From: Nostoc sp. CHAB 5715
GTDB taxonomy: Bacteria > Cyanobacteriota > Cyanobacteriia > Cyanobacteriales > Nostocaceae
Reading direction: 5' to 3'
Length of the DNA: 6,247 nt
Assembly (NCBI RefSeq): GCF_020829685.1
Contig: NZ_JAIVFR010000412.1
Span: 1 to 6,247 of the forward strand
The first letter of the stretch is position 1; every line of letters begins with the position of its first letter. The translations under genes were made by a program, and so were the position numbers. Under the pieces are notes generated by a model. The model searched no databases. It had not been told where the DNA came from and was given only the letters and a program-made list of their open reading frames with translations. Shown piece by piece: positions 6,003 to 6,247 of the stretch.

Positions 6003-6247
6003 CTAAAACTTAGTATTGTGGCGCACTAAATTCATAAACTCCTCACGAGTTCGCGCATCTTCTGAAAACACACCACGCATTGCACTAGTTACAGTCCAAG
6101 AACCAGGTTTTTGCACGCCGCGCATCACCATACACATGTGGCTAGCTTCCATCACAACGGCTACCCCTTGAGGTTCCAAAATGGTCTGGATTGCTTCGGC
6201 AATTTGGCGGGTTAATCTCTCTTGTACTTGCAAGCGACGGGAATACA
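6003..6247 (-). CDS. folE: GTP cyclohydrolase I, C-terminal part
   Basis: These are the last 81 residues of a FolE-type GTP cyclohydrolase I, the zinc enzyme that converts GTP to dihydroneopterin triphosphate at the entry of folate and pterin synthesis. The frame is open to the window edge ([12 protein letters not shown]), so the start lies outside; the in-frame TTG at 6233 is an ordinary Leu codon. Visible signatures are [16 protein letters not shown], the [13 protein letters not shown] block with the zinc-binding Cys, TSAMRGVF, and a short end after [10 protein letters not shown]. The first zinc site (Cys and His) lies in the unseen part. About 80 bases separate its stop from the methyltransferase start. 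In several bacteria a folE copy is Zur-regulated, which suits the other zinc genes here, but the promoter is out of view. Confidence 0.95.
   Translation of the reverse strand, partial: YSRRLQVQERLTRQIAEAIQTILEPQGVAVVMEASHMCMVMRGVQKPGSWTVTSAMRGVFSEDARTREEFMNLVRHNTKF

Overview
The window looks like a piece of a filamentous cyanobacterial genome of the Nostoc/Anabaena type. Three octamers of the HIP1 palindrome GCGATCGC are present, along with short tandem heptamer repeats of the kind scattered through Nostocales genomes and a copy of a short dispersed 'GCGATG...GGCTACGCC' repeat. The encoded proteins also read as cyanobacterial. Genus is inferred from these signatures, not proven.

Layout. Positions 1-91 are a perfect inverted copy of 338-428. 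They replace the expected 5' part of a plus-strand metal ABC-transporter permease, whose C-terminal half runs to 612. Positions 613-840 are a convergent intergenic region with a weak hairpin and a dispersed repeat. All remaining genes lie on the minus strand and are read from right to left: the 3' end of GTP cyclohydrolase I (folE, running off the right edge), a CmoA-like class I methyltransferase, a frameshifted phosphoribosyl-AMP cyclohydrolase (hisI), cysteinyl-tRNA synthetase (cysS), a CobW/COG0523-like P-loop protein, and two tandem metallophosphoesterase-fold proteins. The second of these, next to the permease, has lost most of its metal ligands. No tRNA, rRNA or CRISPR was seen.

How the genes fit together. 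FolE, HisI and CysRS are all zinc enzymes. A CobW/COG0523-like protein and a metal ABC permease sit beside them. Just upstream of the COG0523-like gene is a palindrome (centre about 3250) that matches the classical Fur box at 16 of 19 positions and a Zur-type 7-1-7 palindrome at 12 of 14. Together this suggests a zinc-homeostasis or zinc-starvation locus under a Fur-family repressor, most likely Zur. That assignment is inference from gene content and the box. The least described part is the trio after the box: a COG0523-like protein lacking the CxCC motif, translationally coupled to a metallophosphoesterase with two cysteines in metal-ligand positions, followed by a degenerate paralogue of that phosphoesterase.

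Three lesions or oddities need checking before biology is built on them: the 91-bp fold-back at the left edge, the one-base deletion in an A5 tract of hisI, and an in-frame insertion of repeat DNA in cysS.
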